Assembly (NCBI GenBank): GCA_944389975.1
Contig: CALXOH010000006.1
Coordinates: 49,177 to 113,176 of the forward strand
Direction: 5' to 3'
Source of the DNA: an uncultured Spirochaetaceae bacterium
Lineage (GTDB): Bacteria; Spirochaetota; Spirochaetia; Sphaerochaetales; Sphaerochaetaceae
Length of the DNA stretch: 64,000 bases
In this document: one piece after another, positions 53,289 through 62,959 of the stretch
Layout: each line of letters starts with the position of its first letter
How positions within the stretch are numbered: position 1 is the first letter of the stretch
The notes under the pieces: generated by a model
What the model was told of the DNA's origin: nothing
What the model saw: the letters and a program-made list of their open reading frames with translations, nothing else
Database searches by the model: none
Made by a program: the position numbers and the translations under genes

Positions 53289-55099
53289 TACTTTTCATCC
53301 TCCTCTGTCTTCAATACTGCAAGGAATGCAGACTGCGGGATCTCCACGTTTCCGACCATTTTCATCCTTTTCTTGCCTTCCTTCTGCTTCTCCAAGAGCT
53401 TTCGCTTACGGGAGATATCGCCTCCGTAGCACTTTGCAGTGACATCTTTGCGGAATGCGTTTATCGTTTCCCGGGCGATTATCTGGCCGCCGATTGCAGC
53501 TTGGATCGGTATTTTGAACTGATGCCTGGGAATCTCGTTCTTCAGCCGTTCGCATACGATCCTTCCCCTTGTTTGTGCATTGCCTTTGAAGACAAGCTGT
53601 GAAAGGGCATCCACCGCTTCCCCGTTCACAAGAATATCAAGTCGCACAAGATCCGTAGTTCTATATCCTATCACTTCGTAATCAAACGAAGCGTAGCCAC
53701 GCGAGATCGATTTCAACCTGTCGTAGAAATCAAAAAGCACCTCCGAAAGCGGCATCTCATACCTCAATTCAACACGCTTCTCATCGAGGTAATTGAATCC
53801 GGTCTGAACGCCCCTCTTTTCCATCGCAAGTGTGATTATCGGACCGACGTACCCCGTCGGAGTTATTATCGATGCAGATATAAACGGCTCCTCCACCGAC
53901 TCTACGCGCATCGGATCGGGATACTCGAGCGGATTGTCGATCTTCAGCTCATCCCCGTTCTTCATGTGCACTATGTAACGCACGGACGGACTTGTGAAGA
54001 CTATCGAAAGGCCGAATTCCCGCTCTATCCTCTCCTCGATGACTTCAAGGTGCAACAGTCCCAGAAAGCCGCACCTGAAGCCGAAGCCGAGGGCTGCCGA
54101 GCTATCTTTCTCGTACGTGAGTGACGCATCGTTTAGTTTCAATCGCTCGATCGCATCATTCAGTTCCTCGTAGTCGTTCGTATCCACCGGGTATATCGAT
54201 GAGAATACTACGGGCTTTACTTCCTTGAATCCCGGAAGAGGCTCCTCAGCTCCGTTATCCTTTGTCGTGACAGTGTCTCCCACCCTGATGTCGCTTATGG
54301 TCTTGATCCCCGCGATGAAATATCCGACGTCCCCGGCTTCAAGCTTCCCTGTCGATGAGAGCGAGAGGCGGAAAATGCCCGCATCCTCTACTTTGTATAC
54401 TGCACTTGAGTGCATGAACTTTATCTCATCCCCGACTTTCAAAGAGCCTGAGAAGAGGCGTGCATGTACGACAACCCCGCGATATGGATCGTAGTGCGAA
54501 TCAAATATAAGCGCCTTCAGCGGCTCGTCAGCGCATCCGGACGGGGCCGGGATGTACTTTACGATCGCTTCCAATAAATCGTCCACGCCCTCTCCCGTCT
54601 TTGCAGAAACCTTCACAGCCATATCCGGGTCAAGCCCCAGGTCGTGCTCTATCTGATGGAGGCACGAAGGGATGTCCGCACTGGGAAGATCTATCTTGTT
54701 TATTACAGGGATTATCTCGAGGCCATGCTCCATCGCAAGGTAAAGGTTCGCCAGAGTCTGGGCCTCCACACCCTGGGAGGCATCGACAAGTAGAAGCGCA
54801 CCTTCGCACGAAGATATCGCCCTTGAGACTTCGTATGTGAAATCGACGTGCCCCGGGGTGTCCACCAGATTAAGCTCGTACTTCTCCCCGTCTTTCGCAT
54901 CGTATCCGATCGTGACTGCCTGGCTTTTTATCGTGATGCCACGCTCCCTCTCGATATCCATGTTGTCGAGGACCTGCGTCTGCTGGGGGCCCCTCTCGTT
55001 TATGAGCTTCGCTTTCTCTATGAACCTGTCGGCAAGGGTGCTCTTGCCGTGGTCGATGTGCGCTATTATGCAAAAATTCCTCTTGTGCCTTATATCCAT
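53288..55099 (-). CDS. lepA: Elongation factor 4 (LepA)
   Basis: 603 residues from ATG 55099, which aligns with the usual LepA start (DIRHKRNFCIIAHIDHGKST). The frame can extend to 55120, but that ATG lies in a hairpin. G1 AHIDHGKST, G2 region RERGITIKS, G3 DTPGHVDF, G4 NKID. The C-terminus has GQIIARETINAFRKDVTAKC typical of LepA. It is a ribosome-associated translational GTPase. Confidence 0.95.
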   Translation of the reverse strand: MDIRHKRNFCIIAHIDHGKSTLADRFIEKAKLINERGPQQTQVLDNMDIERERGITIKSQAVTIGYDAKDGEKYELNLVDTPGHVDFTYEVSRAISSCEGALLLVDASQGVEAQTLANLYLAMEHGLEIIPVINKIDLPSADIPSCLHQIEHDLGLDPDMAVKVSAKTGEGVDDLLEAIVKYIPAPSGCADEPLKALIFDSHYDPYRGVVVHARLFSGSLKVGDEIKFMHSSAVYKVEDAGIFRLSLSSTGKLEAGDVGYFIAGIKTISDIRVGDTVTTKDNGAEEPLPGFKEVKPVVFSSIYPVDTNDYEELNDAIERLKLNDASLTYEKDSSAALGFGFRCGFLGLLHLEVIEERIEREFGLSIVFTSPSVRYIVHMKNGDELKIDNPLEYPDPMRVESVEEPFISASIITPTGYVGPIITLAMEKRGVQTGFNYLDEKRVELRYEMPLSEVLFDFYDRLKSISRGYASFDYEVIGYRTTDLVRLDILVNGEAVDALSQLVFKGNAQTRGRIVCERLKNEIPRHQFKIPIQAAIGGQIIARETINAFRKDVTAKCYGGDISRKRKLLEKQKEGKKRMKMVGNVEIPQSAFLAVLKTEEDEK

Positions 55100-55112
55100 C
55101 AAATACCCCGAA

Positions 55113-55129
55113 GGGGCCATGAAGGCCCC
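55113..55129 (-). promoter_or_regulatory. Hairpin between ftsH and lepA
   Basis: On the minus strand GGGGCC TTCAT GGCCCC forms a 6-base-pair G/C stem with a 5-base loop, six bases after the ftsH stop and just before the lepA start. There is no T-run; it may attenuate or stabilise the message, or delay lepA initiation. Confidence 0.5.
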
Positions 55130-55134
55130 TCTGT

Positions 55135-57165
55135 CTATTTCAGTTCAGTGATGTGCTTGACGGGCGGAAACCCGAGCATCTCCCTGATCTCCCTGTCATC
55201 AAGCGTTTCCTTCTCGACCAAAGCTTCCGTCAGCGTCTCAAGCTGGTCCCTGTGCTCATTCAGAACTCCCATCGTGTAGTCCATGCACTTTGAAAGTATC
55301 TTCTCAATCTCGTCATCGATCTTCCGCGCAGTCTCCTCCGAGTAATCCTTGTGCTGTGCAATGTCACGCCCGAGGAATATAGGCTCGGTGCCGTTTGACG
55401 ACCAGTAGACGAAACCAAGGTCTGACATACCCCATTCGGTGACCATTCTACGCGCTATCTCGCTTGCCCGTTGGTTGTCGTTTGATGTTCCGGTGGTAGT
55501 CACTCCGTAGACTATCTTCTCTGCAGCATAGCCGCCCATCATCATCATTATCATCTCTTCAAGGTTCGTCTTGTTCCTCGAATAAACGTCTTTCTCGGGA
55601 AGGCTCATCGTGATTCCAAGCGCCCTGCCATGTGGAACTATCGTGACTTTATGGAGGGGATCGGCGGTCTTGAGATAGTAATGCATCAACGTATGACCCG
55701 CCTCATGATATGCAGTGGCCCTCTTCTCCTCTTCGGTCATGAACCTCGACTCCCTGGCAACTCCGAGGATTATCTTGTCGCGCGCCGACTCGAAGTCATC
55801 CATGTTCACCGTCTCCCTGTTGGAACGTGCTGCAAACAACGCAGCTTCGTTGACAAGGTTTGCCAAATCAGCACCGCTGGTACCCGGGGTTGCACGTGCA
55901 ATCCGCTCGAGGCTCACATCCTCCTCGAGTTTTACTTTCCTCGTGTGTATGCGAAGTATGTCGAGCCTTTCCTGCACATCGGGCAGCTCTACGACGACCT
56001 GCCTGTCAAAGCGTCCCGGACGAAGGAGCGCCGGATCGAGTACATCCGGCCTGTTTGTAGCAGCCATCACTATGATGCCGGGATCCGATGAGAATCCATC
56101 CATCTCGACAAGCATCTGGTTCAGCGTCTGCTCCCTCTCGTCGTGTCCGCCGCCGAGGCCCGTTCCCCTTGCCCTTCCGACGGCGTCCAATTCATCAATG
56201 AATATGATGCAAGGTGCGTTCTTCCGCCCCTCTTCAAAAAGGTCACGTACGCGCGCAGCTCCCATTCCGACGAACATCTCCACAAAGTCCGATCCGGAAG
56301 TGTGGAAGAAGTTCACGCCCGCCTCCCCTGCAACTGCACGGGCAAGGAGGGTTTTTCCAGTTCCCGGGGGACCTACAAGCAACACTCCCTTCGGAATTCG
56401 CGCGCCTATCTTCACGTACTTCTGTGGATGTTTCAGGAAGTCTACGACCTCCTCAAGTTCCTGCTTTGCTTCCTTCTGGCCCGCTACATCCGAGAACTTC
56501 ACGATGTTGCTCTTCTTGTCGTACTTCTGGGCATGCGACTTTCCGAGGTTTCCCATCATCCTCTGTCCGCCCGCGGCACCCGACTGACGGAATATCATCA
56601 GCATTATCACGAGGAAGAACACCCATGGAAGGAACTGTATGACATAAGCCATCATGGGTATGGGTATGGAGCCTCCGGATGTGTCCACCCCTTTCTCATC
56701 CAAAAGCGGAAGAAGCTCCGGGTCGTCGTAAGGGATCGTCGTCGTCCCCAGGCTTCCATGCGCAATGAACTCTATCTCCCTCTGATCGAGTATGCTAACG
56801 CTCTCGACGGCACCGGATTTCAACAAGTTCTTGAAGTTCGAGTACGATACATCGACGCTGCCGGAAACTGACGCATCGTTGAATATCATGTAGGCGAAGG
56901 ATGCGATCAGGATGATGAAGGCGATCAATGCGATCTTGTTCGGTCTGCCGCCTTTGATCCCTCCCGGCCTCTTGCCGTTCGACTCCCAGTACCTGTACTG
57001 GTCGTACATGTTCGGCTTCTCTTCCTTTTTATCCTTCTTATCCCCGTCGCTCTTCACTTCGTCGGGTTTTTTCTCATCTTTCGGAGGATCGTTTACATTC
57101 CCATTATCTGGAACGGGATTCTCCGCACCTTCCTTTTTTTCTTTATCTTCTTCATCCATTTCCAA
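55135..57165 (-). CDS. ftsH: ATP-dependent zinc metalloprotease FtsH
   Basis: 676 residues. An unusual charged N-terminal tail (about 1-55, Lys/Asp/Glu/Pro-rich) precedes two membrane helices flanking a periplasmic segment, the AAA domain with [18 protein letters not shown] and [10 protein letters not shown], and the zinc protease site [12 protein letters not shown]. It degrades unneeded membrane and regulatory proteins. It lies 42 bases after tilS, the order ftsH-tilS-pth-rplY as I recall it from Borrelia. Confidence 0.96.
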   Translation of the reverse strand: MEMDEEDKEKKEGAENPVPDNGNVNDPPKDEKKPDEVKSDGDKKDKKEEKPNMYDQYRYWESNGKRPGGIKGGRPNKIALIAFIILIASFAYMIFNDASVSGSVDVSYSNFKNLLKSGAVESVSILDQREIEFIAHGSLGTTTIPYDDPELLPLLDEKGVDTSGGSIPIPMMAYVIQFLPWVFFLVIMLMIFRQSGAAGGQRMMGNLGKSHAQKYDKKSNIVKFSDVAGQKEAKQELEEVVDFLKHPQKYVKIGARIPKGVLLVGPPGTGKTLLARAVAGEAGVNFFHTSGSDFVEMFVGMGAARVRDLFEEGRKNAPCIIFIDELDAVGRARGTGLGGGHDEREQTLNQMLVEMDGFSSDPGIIVMAATNRPDVLDPALLRPGRFDRQVVVELPDVQERLDILRIHTRKVKLEEDVSLERIARATPGTSGADLANLVNEAALFAARSNRETVNMDDFESARDKIILGVARESRFMTEEEKRATAYHEAGHTLMHYYLKTADPLHKVTIVPHGRALGITMSLPEKDVYSRNKTNLEEMIMMMMGGYAAEKIVYGVTTTGTSNDNQRASEIARRMVTEWGMSDLGFVYWSSNGTEPIFLGRDIAQHKDYSEETARKIDDEIEKILSKCMDYTMGVLNEHRDQLETLTEALVEKETLDDREIREMLGFPPVKHITELK

Positions 57166-57207
57166 TTTACCTGTTTTATTGAATATACAGAGTTTTGATC
57201 AAATCTG

Positions 57208-58479
57208 CTAGTGTAGTTCTTCTGAAGGAGAATGTTCAAAATGTGTCACTTTGACATACTTACCGCCTTTCCCGAGGAACCTCCGGGAGAGCCTGTCCCT
57301 TCCCCCGAGTGCACGCGATAGGATTGCAACCAGCCCGTTTCTATCCTCCAGCACGAACGAATACGGGACCTTGTACTCCTTCTCAAGATCCCTGACGTTC
57401 TTCCATCCTTCCTTCAAATGTATCCTGTCCCCATCCCGGGATAGTCGTAGAAGCAAAGGCTTTGAGAGTAGATCAAAATCGATCACGAGGTCCTTCTCAT
57501 CCCCATAATCCGACAGCGTTAGTCGAAATGAAAAGAAATCCAAATCCCCGTCGACTGGTAAAACGAAGCGCGGGATCTTCCCATACGCCCTCACTTCATC
57601 TTTTGCGATGCGAAGATGGATCAAGTTCCCGTCGAGCTTCACACCCTTCTCAACTGCAGAGTTGAATGCATCAAGGTGTGCTTTTGAAATCCTTCCCTTC
57701 ACACCTAGAGATGAAAAGCATTCGAATATCAGCCTCTCCCTTTTTGCCTTCGGAGAGGAAAGGTACCCGGTGCGTGAGAAAGAGAAGCAGGATGAGAGTT
57801 TGTAGTCGATCCTGCCAAGTTTTCTTTCATACTCATCGACGTTTCCTGAGATTTTGGAAATGAGGTCCTTCTCCCTCTCAGTCAGAAGGGGAAGCACATA
57901 ATGCCTTATCCAATTCCTCCTGTAGCCCAGGTCAAAGTTCGTACTGTCGATCGACGGCGTCAGGGAAAGTGTGAGTGCAAGGCGATGTATCAATGATTTC
58001 GGAGTGTATAAAAGCGGCCTGTAGATCCTTCCGTTTGCTTTTCTTATCGAATTGAGCCTGTAGAACGGGCTCTTGTCTTCGATCTTCATCAGAAAGCTCT
58101 CCACGAGGTCATCCTGATGGTGCGCTGTAAGCACGTAGTCGGCATCACGGGATAGAAGTATCTCGTACCTGAGCATCCTTGCCGCAGCTTCGGTGCCGAT
58201 CCCCTCCTCCCGCGCTTTCCTCTCAACCTCCCCCTCTGATATCTCTGCGACTTCAAGCTCGTAGCCGAGCGCTCTTGCGTTCTTCTTGTTGTTCTCAATC
58301 TCCTTTGAAAGCTCTTCCCTGCTTCTTATGTTGTGGTTCACATACAAAGCGTGCGTACGATCCTTTGGTGCGAGGGCAAGAAGCACAAGGGAATCCTCTC
58401 CCCCGGAAAATGCAACCAAAAGCTTTCCGGGAGGAAAATCAAAACTTTGCTGAATTGATTCTTTGGACGACGAGTTCAT
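57208..58479 (-). CDS. tilS: tRNA(Ile)-lysidine synthase
   Basis: 423 residues from ATG 58479 (GAAAGG upstream). N-type ATP pyrophosphatase with VAFSGGEDSLVLL, HHQDDLVESFLM and IDSTNFDLGYRRNWIR-type substrate region, followed by the TilS C-terminal domain. It changes C34 of tRNA-Ile(CAU) to lysidine. It overlaps pth by 41 bases. Confidence 0.92.
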   Translation of the reverse strand: MNSSSKESIQQSFDFPPGKLLVAFSGGEDSLVLLALAPKDRTHALYVNHNIRSREELSKEIENNKKNARALGYELEVAEISEGEVERKAREEGIGTEAAARMLRYEILLSRDADYVLTAHHQDDLVESFLMKIEDKSPFYRLNSIRKANGRIYRPLLYTPKSLIHRLALTLSLTPSIDSTNFDLGYRRNWIRHYVLPLLTEREKDLISKISGNVDEYERKLGRIDYKLSSCFSFSRTGYLSSPKAKRERLIFECFSSLGVKGRISKAHLDAFNSAVEKGVKLDGNLIHLRIAKDEVRAYGKIPRFVLPVDGDLDFFSFRLTLSDYGDEKDLVIDFDLLSKPLLLRLSRDGDRIHLKEGWKNVRDLEKEYKVPYSFVLEDRNGLVAILSRALGGRDRLSRRFLGKGGKYVKVTHFEHSPSEELH

Positions 58480-58981
58480 ACCTTTCACCATTATAAAGGG
58501 AGAGTATGTTCTCAGAAAGGAATGGAAGAAGCTTTGAAAGCTTTTCAAGGTCTTCATCGGGGAAACGGGACAAGACGTACGATGCGACATCCATCCCCGC
58601 ATCAGGCCGTCCGATACCTATATAGAGCCTGTAGAAGTCATTTCCGACAGCGCTTATTATGCTCTTGAGCCCGTTGTGTCCGGCGGAAGATCCACCCTTT
58701 CTCAGCCTTGCAGAACCAACCGGAAGGTCCATGTTGTCAACAGCGACAAGAAATTCCGAACCAGCGGTGATTCCTGGAAAGACAATGCCGGATGAGTTCA
58801 TATACGTCAGAGGTTCAACGAGGGAAAGGTCGTCCTTTCTTCCGATCCTGTAAGGCTCTAGGATCTTCTTTCTCAAAGGAATGGATAAAGAGCGCGAAAG
58901 TTCTTCTATAAACAAGAACCCGGCATTGTGCCGGGTCTTCTCATACTTTTTTCCGGGGTTTCCCAGTCCGAATATGATCAT
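58439..58981 (-). CDS. pth: Peptidyl-tRNA hydrolase
   Basis: 180 residues from ATG 58981. FGLGNPGKKYEKTRHNAGF carries the catalytic His and Asn; TYMNSSG, the VAVDNMDLPVG loop and KGGSSAGHNGLKS are typical. It recycles peptidyl-tRNA. The start lies 7 bases after the rplY stop, with no clear ribosome site, suggesting coupling. Confidence 0.95.
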   Translation of the reverse strand: MIIFGLGNPGKKYEKTRHNAGFLFIEELSRSLSIPLRKKILEPYRIGRKDDLSLVEPLTYMNSSGIVFPGITAGSEFLVAVDNMDLPVGSARLRKGGSSAGHNGLKSIISAVGNDFYRLYIGIGRPDAGMDVASYVLSRFPDEDLEKLSKLLPFLSENILSLYNGERYELVVQRINSAKF

Positions 58982-58988
58982 GATCTGA

Positions 58989-59624
58989 TTATTTTGCCTG
59001 GGGAGCTGCCGCCTGATCGGTTGTCTGGGGAGCTGCCTCTGCACTCTCATCAGCTGCCTTCGGAGCCTCTTCCTTGACCGGCTTTACAGTTGCAACTGCA
59101 AGGTCGCTCTCAGTAAGGATCTTTACGGATTCCGGTACTACTATATCGGATACGCGGAGTGACTCGTTCATATCGAGCTTCGTGACATCGAGCGTGAACT
59201 TCTCCGGAAGATCCTTCGGGAGACATTCGATCTCAACTTCGTGTACGACCTGGTCAAGCGCACCGCCAGCTTTTACGCCGACAGGAGTTCCGACAAGTTC
59301 GACCTTTACGTGTGTGCGTACAGCCTGACCACGTGTGATCTCGAAAAAGTCGATGTGATGCACTACGCCGCGGAGAAGATCCTCCTGGTATGTCTTTACG
59401 AATACTTCGTGCTCTCCCTCGCCCTTTACGTCCAATACGATGAGCGTCGACTCACCATAGCTATGCTTGTTGTACATGAACTCCCTCTCGCTTACCGTGA
59501 CGTGAAGCGGAGCGTTCTTTCCATAAACGACTGCAGGGATCCTGCCACTTCTCAAAAGACGCCTTGAACCGCGGGTTCCGAAGTCAGACGTCCTGAGCTC
59601 TGCTGAAAGTCTTTTCTCTTCCAT
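58989..59624 (-). CDS. rplY: 50S ribosomal protein L25 / general stress protein Ctc
   Basis: 211 residues of the long L25/TL5/CTC form: an N-terminal 5S-rRNA-binding domain (LRSGRIPAVVYGKN) and a C-terminal TL5 domain (DLPEKFTLDVTKLDMNES), then an Ala/Glu/Pro-rich tail. Upstream, 59625-59854 holds the likely promoter region; TATAGA near 59680 is a weak -10 and I see nothing else. Confidence 0.95.
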   Translation of the reverse strand: MEEKRLSAELRTSDFGTRGSRRLLRSGRIPAVVYGKNAPLHVTVSEREFMYNKHSYGESTLIVLDVKGEGEHEVFVKTYQEDLLRGVVHHIDFFEITRGQAVRTHVKVELVGTPVGVKAGGALDQVVHEVEIECLPKDLPEKFTLDVTKLDMNESLRVSDIVVPESVKILTESDLAVATVKPVKEEAPKAADESAEAAPQTTDQAAAPQAK

Positions 59625-59854
59625 CTTATTCTCCTTGTACTCTCATTGGCCAATTTCCAATTACCATGGAGCGTTAAGAGTCTATACCCTCTTTTGAATT
59701 TATTCAAGGAATGAAAAGTCCATGCGCAATTCCCGTATATTTCAAATAGATAGTACAATATAATATTCTGTCTTCGGATGTTTAATTTTGATATTCATAT
59801 CAATTTCAAGAGTTTTGCCCTCTATAGGGAATGGCTGAAATACAAGAAACGGAG

Positions 59855-59885
59855 TAAAAGAAAAACGGAACCAGGAAGGTTCCGC
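59855..59885 (-). terminator. Terminator after tRNA-Gln
   Basis: On the minus strand CGGAACC pairs with GGTTCCG around TTCCT, followed by TTTTTCTTTT. Confidence 0.88.
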
Positions 59886-59889
59886 AATT

Positions 59890-59961
59890 CAGGGAAGGCA
59901 GGATTCGAACCTACGATGCCGGCACCAAAAACCAGAGCCTTAACCACTTGGCGACTTCCCT
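59890..59961 (-). tRNA. tRNA-Gln (anticodon TTG)
   Basis: On the minus strand: acceptor AGGGAAG/CTTCCCT, D-arm GCCAAGTGGTTAAGGC, anticodon stem CTGGT/GCCGG (two wobble pairs) with loop TTTTGGT (anticodon TTG), and T-arm GTAGG-TTCGAAT-CCTGC. CCA is not encoded. It lies 47 bases downstream of spoVG and probably ends the same transcript. Confidence 0.92.
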
Positions 59962-60008
59962 GGATAATGAAAAGTTAACAGATTGGAGGATTTTGGAAAA
60001 GATACTTT

Positions 60009-60281
60009 TCACTCTTCCTTGTTATTTTCAAGTTCCTTCTTGTACTTGTCTATGATGAACGAGTCCAGGATATTCCTGAATTCCTTTGATACAGGATGAA
60101 CATAATCCTTCCTCGTTCCGTCGGAAAGCTTATGGTTCGGCATCGAGATCAGGACTTTGCCATTGGCTTCCACTATCCTGATGTTATGCACGACCAACTG
60201 GTTGTCGAACGTGACTGAACAGTATGCCTTCAAAAGCCTGTTTCCGCTTACCATGTTTATCTTGTAGTCCGTAATATCCAT
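60009..60281 (-). CDS. spoVG: SpoVG-family nucleic-acid-binding regulator
   Basis: 90 residues from ATG 60281, after GAGGGTGAAG. MDITDYKINMVSGNRLLKAY, LVVHNIRIVEANGKVLISMP and HPVSKEFRNIL match SpoVG. In Borrelia SpoVG binds DNA and RNA and regulates its own and other genes. The C-terminus is acidic. It is 30 bases after ispE. Confidence 0.96.
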   Translation of the reverse strand: MDITDYKINMVSGNRLLKAYCSVTFDNQLVVHNIRIVEANGKVLISMPNHKLSDGTRKDYVHPVSKEFRNILDSFIIDKYKKELENNKEE

Positions 60282-60311
60282 CTTCACCCTCAAGGGAATT
60301 ATAGCCCAACT

Positions 60312-61127
60312 TTATTTAGTTGTTAGCAGAAAACTTGGGATTATGTCTACTTTTTCGTACCCATGGACAATGTTTTCATCGAAATTTTCTTTCTCTTGGC
60401 CTTTTTTTACCCCATACGAGCAGCTACCTGAGCCCGTTAGAGAGAAAAAACTGTACTTTGAGGCAAGTTTTTCAAGCAACTTGTATTCTTTTGATACAAG
60501 TTCAAAGTCATTGGGAAAATCCTCTTTCACAAGGTTTTCCATGAGGTGGGGTGGAAGATGCCTGTCATTTTTTGGCAAAACGGCGTCAAGTTTTCCGAAC
60601 ATACCCGGAGTACCGGCACCTACCGACGGGGAGATGATATCGATTTCATATCCAAGCGGCCTTTCCTCAGTCAGCACTTCACCGCGCCCCGTTCCGCGCG
60701 CAGACGGAAAGCCCGATACGAAAAAAGGAACATCCGAACCGAGTGCGAGTGATTCCTTCATCAGGCTATCCCGGGAAATGGGGAAATCAAAATACTCGTT
60801 GAGGTACAACAACGTTGTTCCTGCATTCGACGAGCCGCCGCCGAGGCCTCCCCCGGGTAGTATGTGCTTCTCGACGTCGACCGAGAGTGAGAATTCAAGC
60901 CCTGTGAGCTTTTTGAATAGACGGTATGCGTTCTCGATCAGATCGGTTTTGCCCTCTTCGAGGTAATTCCAACTACGCTTTATCGAGATTGCATTCCCCT
61001 TTGCTATCGAGAACGAGATTTCATCGGAGAGGGAGACGAGGTGAAAGAACGTCTCTATATCGTGGTATCCATCGCTTCTTTTGCCGCCTACAATCAAGCC
61101 GATGTTGATCTTTGCATAACTTTTCAT
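60312..61127 (-). CDS. ispE: 4-diphosphocytidyl-2-C-methyl-D-erythritol kinase
   Basis: 271-residue GHMP kinase of the MEP isoprenoid pathway. SYAKINIGL and GYHDIETFF at the N-terminus, the ATP loop PGGGLGGGSSNAG and the C-terminal LTGSGSCSYGV motif are seen. The ATG follows AGGGGA. Confidence 0.95.
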   Translation of the reverse strand: MKSYAKINIGLIVGGKRSDGYHDIETFFHLVSLSDEISFSIAKGNAISIKRSWNYLEEGKTDLIENAYRLFKKLTGLEFSLSVDVEKHILPGGGLGGGSSNAGTTLLYLNEYFDFPISRDSLMKESLALGSDVPFFVSGFPSARGTGRGEVLTEERPLGYEIDIISPSVGAGTPGMFGKLDAVLPKNDRHLPPHLMENLVKEDFPNDFELVSKEYKLLEKLASKYSFFSLTGSGSCSYGVKKGQEKENFDENIVHGYEKVDIIPSFLLTTK

Positions 61128-61227
61128 CGAAATCCCCTGACTATATTAAGAAAATACATGGATGAGAAAAAGACTCAAGTGCGACGGCATAGACTAAAAG
61201 GCGATAAAGAAATATTCTTCTTCTGCT

Positions 61228-61983
61228 ATGGAAACTATCAAGGGAGTGATTTTCGACAAGGATGGAACGCTTTTCCCATCCGCCCGGTTCTGGGGGCCGA
61301 TAATCGAACGGGAAGCTCGAATGAGCCTTTCAGCGTTCAAACTCAGCAAGAAGAATGAAGAAGCGCTGATCAAGAAAATCGGTAGGATCGTCGGTGCCGA
61401 CGGGGAGGGGAACACGTACAAGAACGGTTTCCTTTTCAGACATGACTATTACTTCCTTGTAAACGCCCTCCACATGGTATGGTTATGCATACGCTACCGC
61501 CTGAGCCCTTTCAAGGTGAAAACCATAATGGTCGGGCTCTCGCACGTATTGGGCCAGAGCGTAGACAAAGAGTACGACAGGATCGATCTGGCCGACGTGA
61601 AGGATATATTCAAACGCCTCGATGAGAATGGCGTGAAGATCGGGATAGTTTCAAACGACATGGTCGCATCGTGCAGGAACTTCCTCGAATACACGGATCT
61701 TTTGCAATATGTTTCGTTCATCAGGGGTAAGGACAGCGACACGAAGAAAAAGCCGAGTCCGATGGCGATAAACGAGTTTGCAGCACTCTTTTCCCTCAAG
61801 TCCGAAGAGATTGCGATAGTCGGGGATACGAAAGCTGACATGGACTTTGCCAGAAACGGCAAGGTCGGCTACACGGTCGCAGTCCTCACCGGTAGCGGCG
61901 ACAGAAGAACGCTCGAGAGGAAAGCCAACGTGGTGTACCCGACCATAAAGGAACTCAAGAACGACAAAGTTCTATTCAAATAG
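61228..61983 (+). CDS. HAD-superfamily hydrolase
   Basis: 251 residues. Motif I FDKDGTLF (nucleophile Asp), a helical cap, motif II IVSNDM, motif III lysine in KKKPSP and motif IV VGDTKADMDFA. A phosphoglycolate phosphatase-like hydrolase is the best general label; the substrate is unknown. It ends in a 12-base overlap with the convergent cysK gene. Confidence 0.88.
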   Translation: METIKGVIFDKDGTLFPSARFWGPIIEREARMSLSAFKLSKKNEEALIKKIGRIVGADGEGNTYKNGFLFRHDYYFLVNALHMVWLCIRYRLSPFKVKTIMVGLSHVLGQSVDKEYDRIDLADVKDIFKRLDENGVKIGIVSNDMVASCRNFLEYTDLLQYVSFIRGKDSDTKKKPSPMAINEFAALFSLKSEEIAIVGDTKADMDFARNGKVGYTVAVLTGSGDRRTLERKANVVYPTIKELKNDKVLFK

Positions 61984-62877
61984 AGGTCCTGAAAGGTACC
62001 TTTCCGCTGTATCAGGGAGGATTGCAAGTACTTTTCTTCCCCTGTTTTCCCGCGCGATGTCGATTGCAACTTCAACTGCAGCACCTGAGCTTATACCAGC
62101 GAAGATGCCGTTTTTCATCAAAAGACGTGCATGATCGATTGCACTTTTGGTGCTTACCGTACGCACAGTAGACAAAAGCGAAAGATCCAAAGTCCCCGGA
62201 ATGAAGTTAGCGCCTATTCCCTGTATGCCATGCGGTTTTGCATATCCTTTTGTTATAAGAGGGCTCTCCTCAGGCTCGACGCCGATCATCTTCACATCCA
62301 TCCCGTTCTCTTTGAAATACCTGCCGAGGCCTGAGATCGTTCCGCCCGATCCGATTGCACTCACTACAAAGGAAACGTCGGGGACGTCCTTGATTATCTC
62401 GGGCCCGGTCGTCTCGTAGTGCGCCCTCGGGTTGTCGGGATTTGCGAACTGATCGATCAAAAATGTTCCGGGGTTCTCCTTCACGATCAAGTCGGCTTCA
62501 TCCAATGCCCCTTTCATCCCTTTTGCACCTTCGGTGAGCACGAGCTTTGCACCAAAACCCCTTATGATCCTCTTTCTCTCCTCAGACATCGTCTCAGGCA
62601 TCACGACGATGCACTTCAACCCCAAAAGAGGTGCGATCGCAGCTAATGCAATCCCGGTGTTTCCGCTTGTTGCGGTCACCACCGCCCCCCCTCTTTTGAC
62701 CTGTCCTTTTTCGACAGCTCCTTTGAGCATGTAATAAGATGCCCTGTCTTTTATCGAGCCGAACGGATTTTTCGATTCGATCTTGCCATAGACGAACATA
62801 TCCGGCTCCAAACTGGGAACGGTTATCCTTACAGTCGGGGTATTCCCGATCATTTGCAATACATTTTCGTACAACAT
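61972..62877 (-). CDS. cysK: Cysteine synthase (O-acetylserine sulfhydrylase)
   Basis: 301 residues from ATG 62877; the frame open to 63009 has no homology upstream of MLYENVLQMIGNTP. PLP lysine in NPFGSIKDRAS, substrate loop TATSGNTGIALA and the PLP phosphate loop AIGSGGTISG are present. It makes cysteine from O-acetylserine and sulfide. It is divergent from an acyl-CoA synthetase gene, with a palindrome between them. Confidence 0.94.
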   Translation of the reverse strand: MLYENVLQMIGNTPTVRITVPSLEPDMFVYGKIESKNPFGSIKDRASYYMLKGAVEKGQVKRGGAVVTATSGNTGIALAAIAPLLGLKCIVVMPETMSEERKRIIRGFGAKLVLTEGAKGMKGALDEADLIVKENPGTFLIDQFANPDNPRAHYETTGPEIIKDVPDVSFVVSAIGSGGTISGLGRYFKENGMDVKMIGVEPEESPLITKGYAKPHGIQGIGANFIPGTLDLSLLSTVRTVSTKSAIDHARLLMKNGIFAGISSGAAVEVAIDIARENRGRKVLAILPDTAERYLSGPLFE

Positions 62878-62923
62878 GCACAAAATATAATACTTAATTA
62901 CAGACTGGAAAAGGGAATGGTAA

Positions 62924-62949
62924 TTGACACAATATACGCATATTGTCAA
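62924..62949. promoter_or_regulatory. Inverted repeat in the cysK / acyl-CoA synthetase divergent region
   Basis: TTGACA-C-AATAT and ATATTGTCAA are inverted copies around ACGC, one base bulged. Each outer half is a perfect -35 (TTGACA) on its own strand, but neither strand has a convincing -10 at 16-18 bases. It may be an operator. Confidence 0.5.
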
Positions 62950-62959
62950 TATAAGAGCC

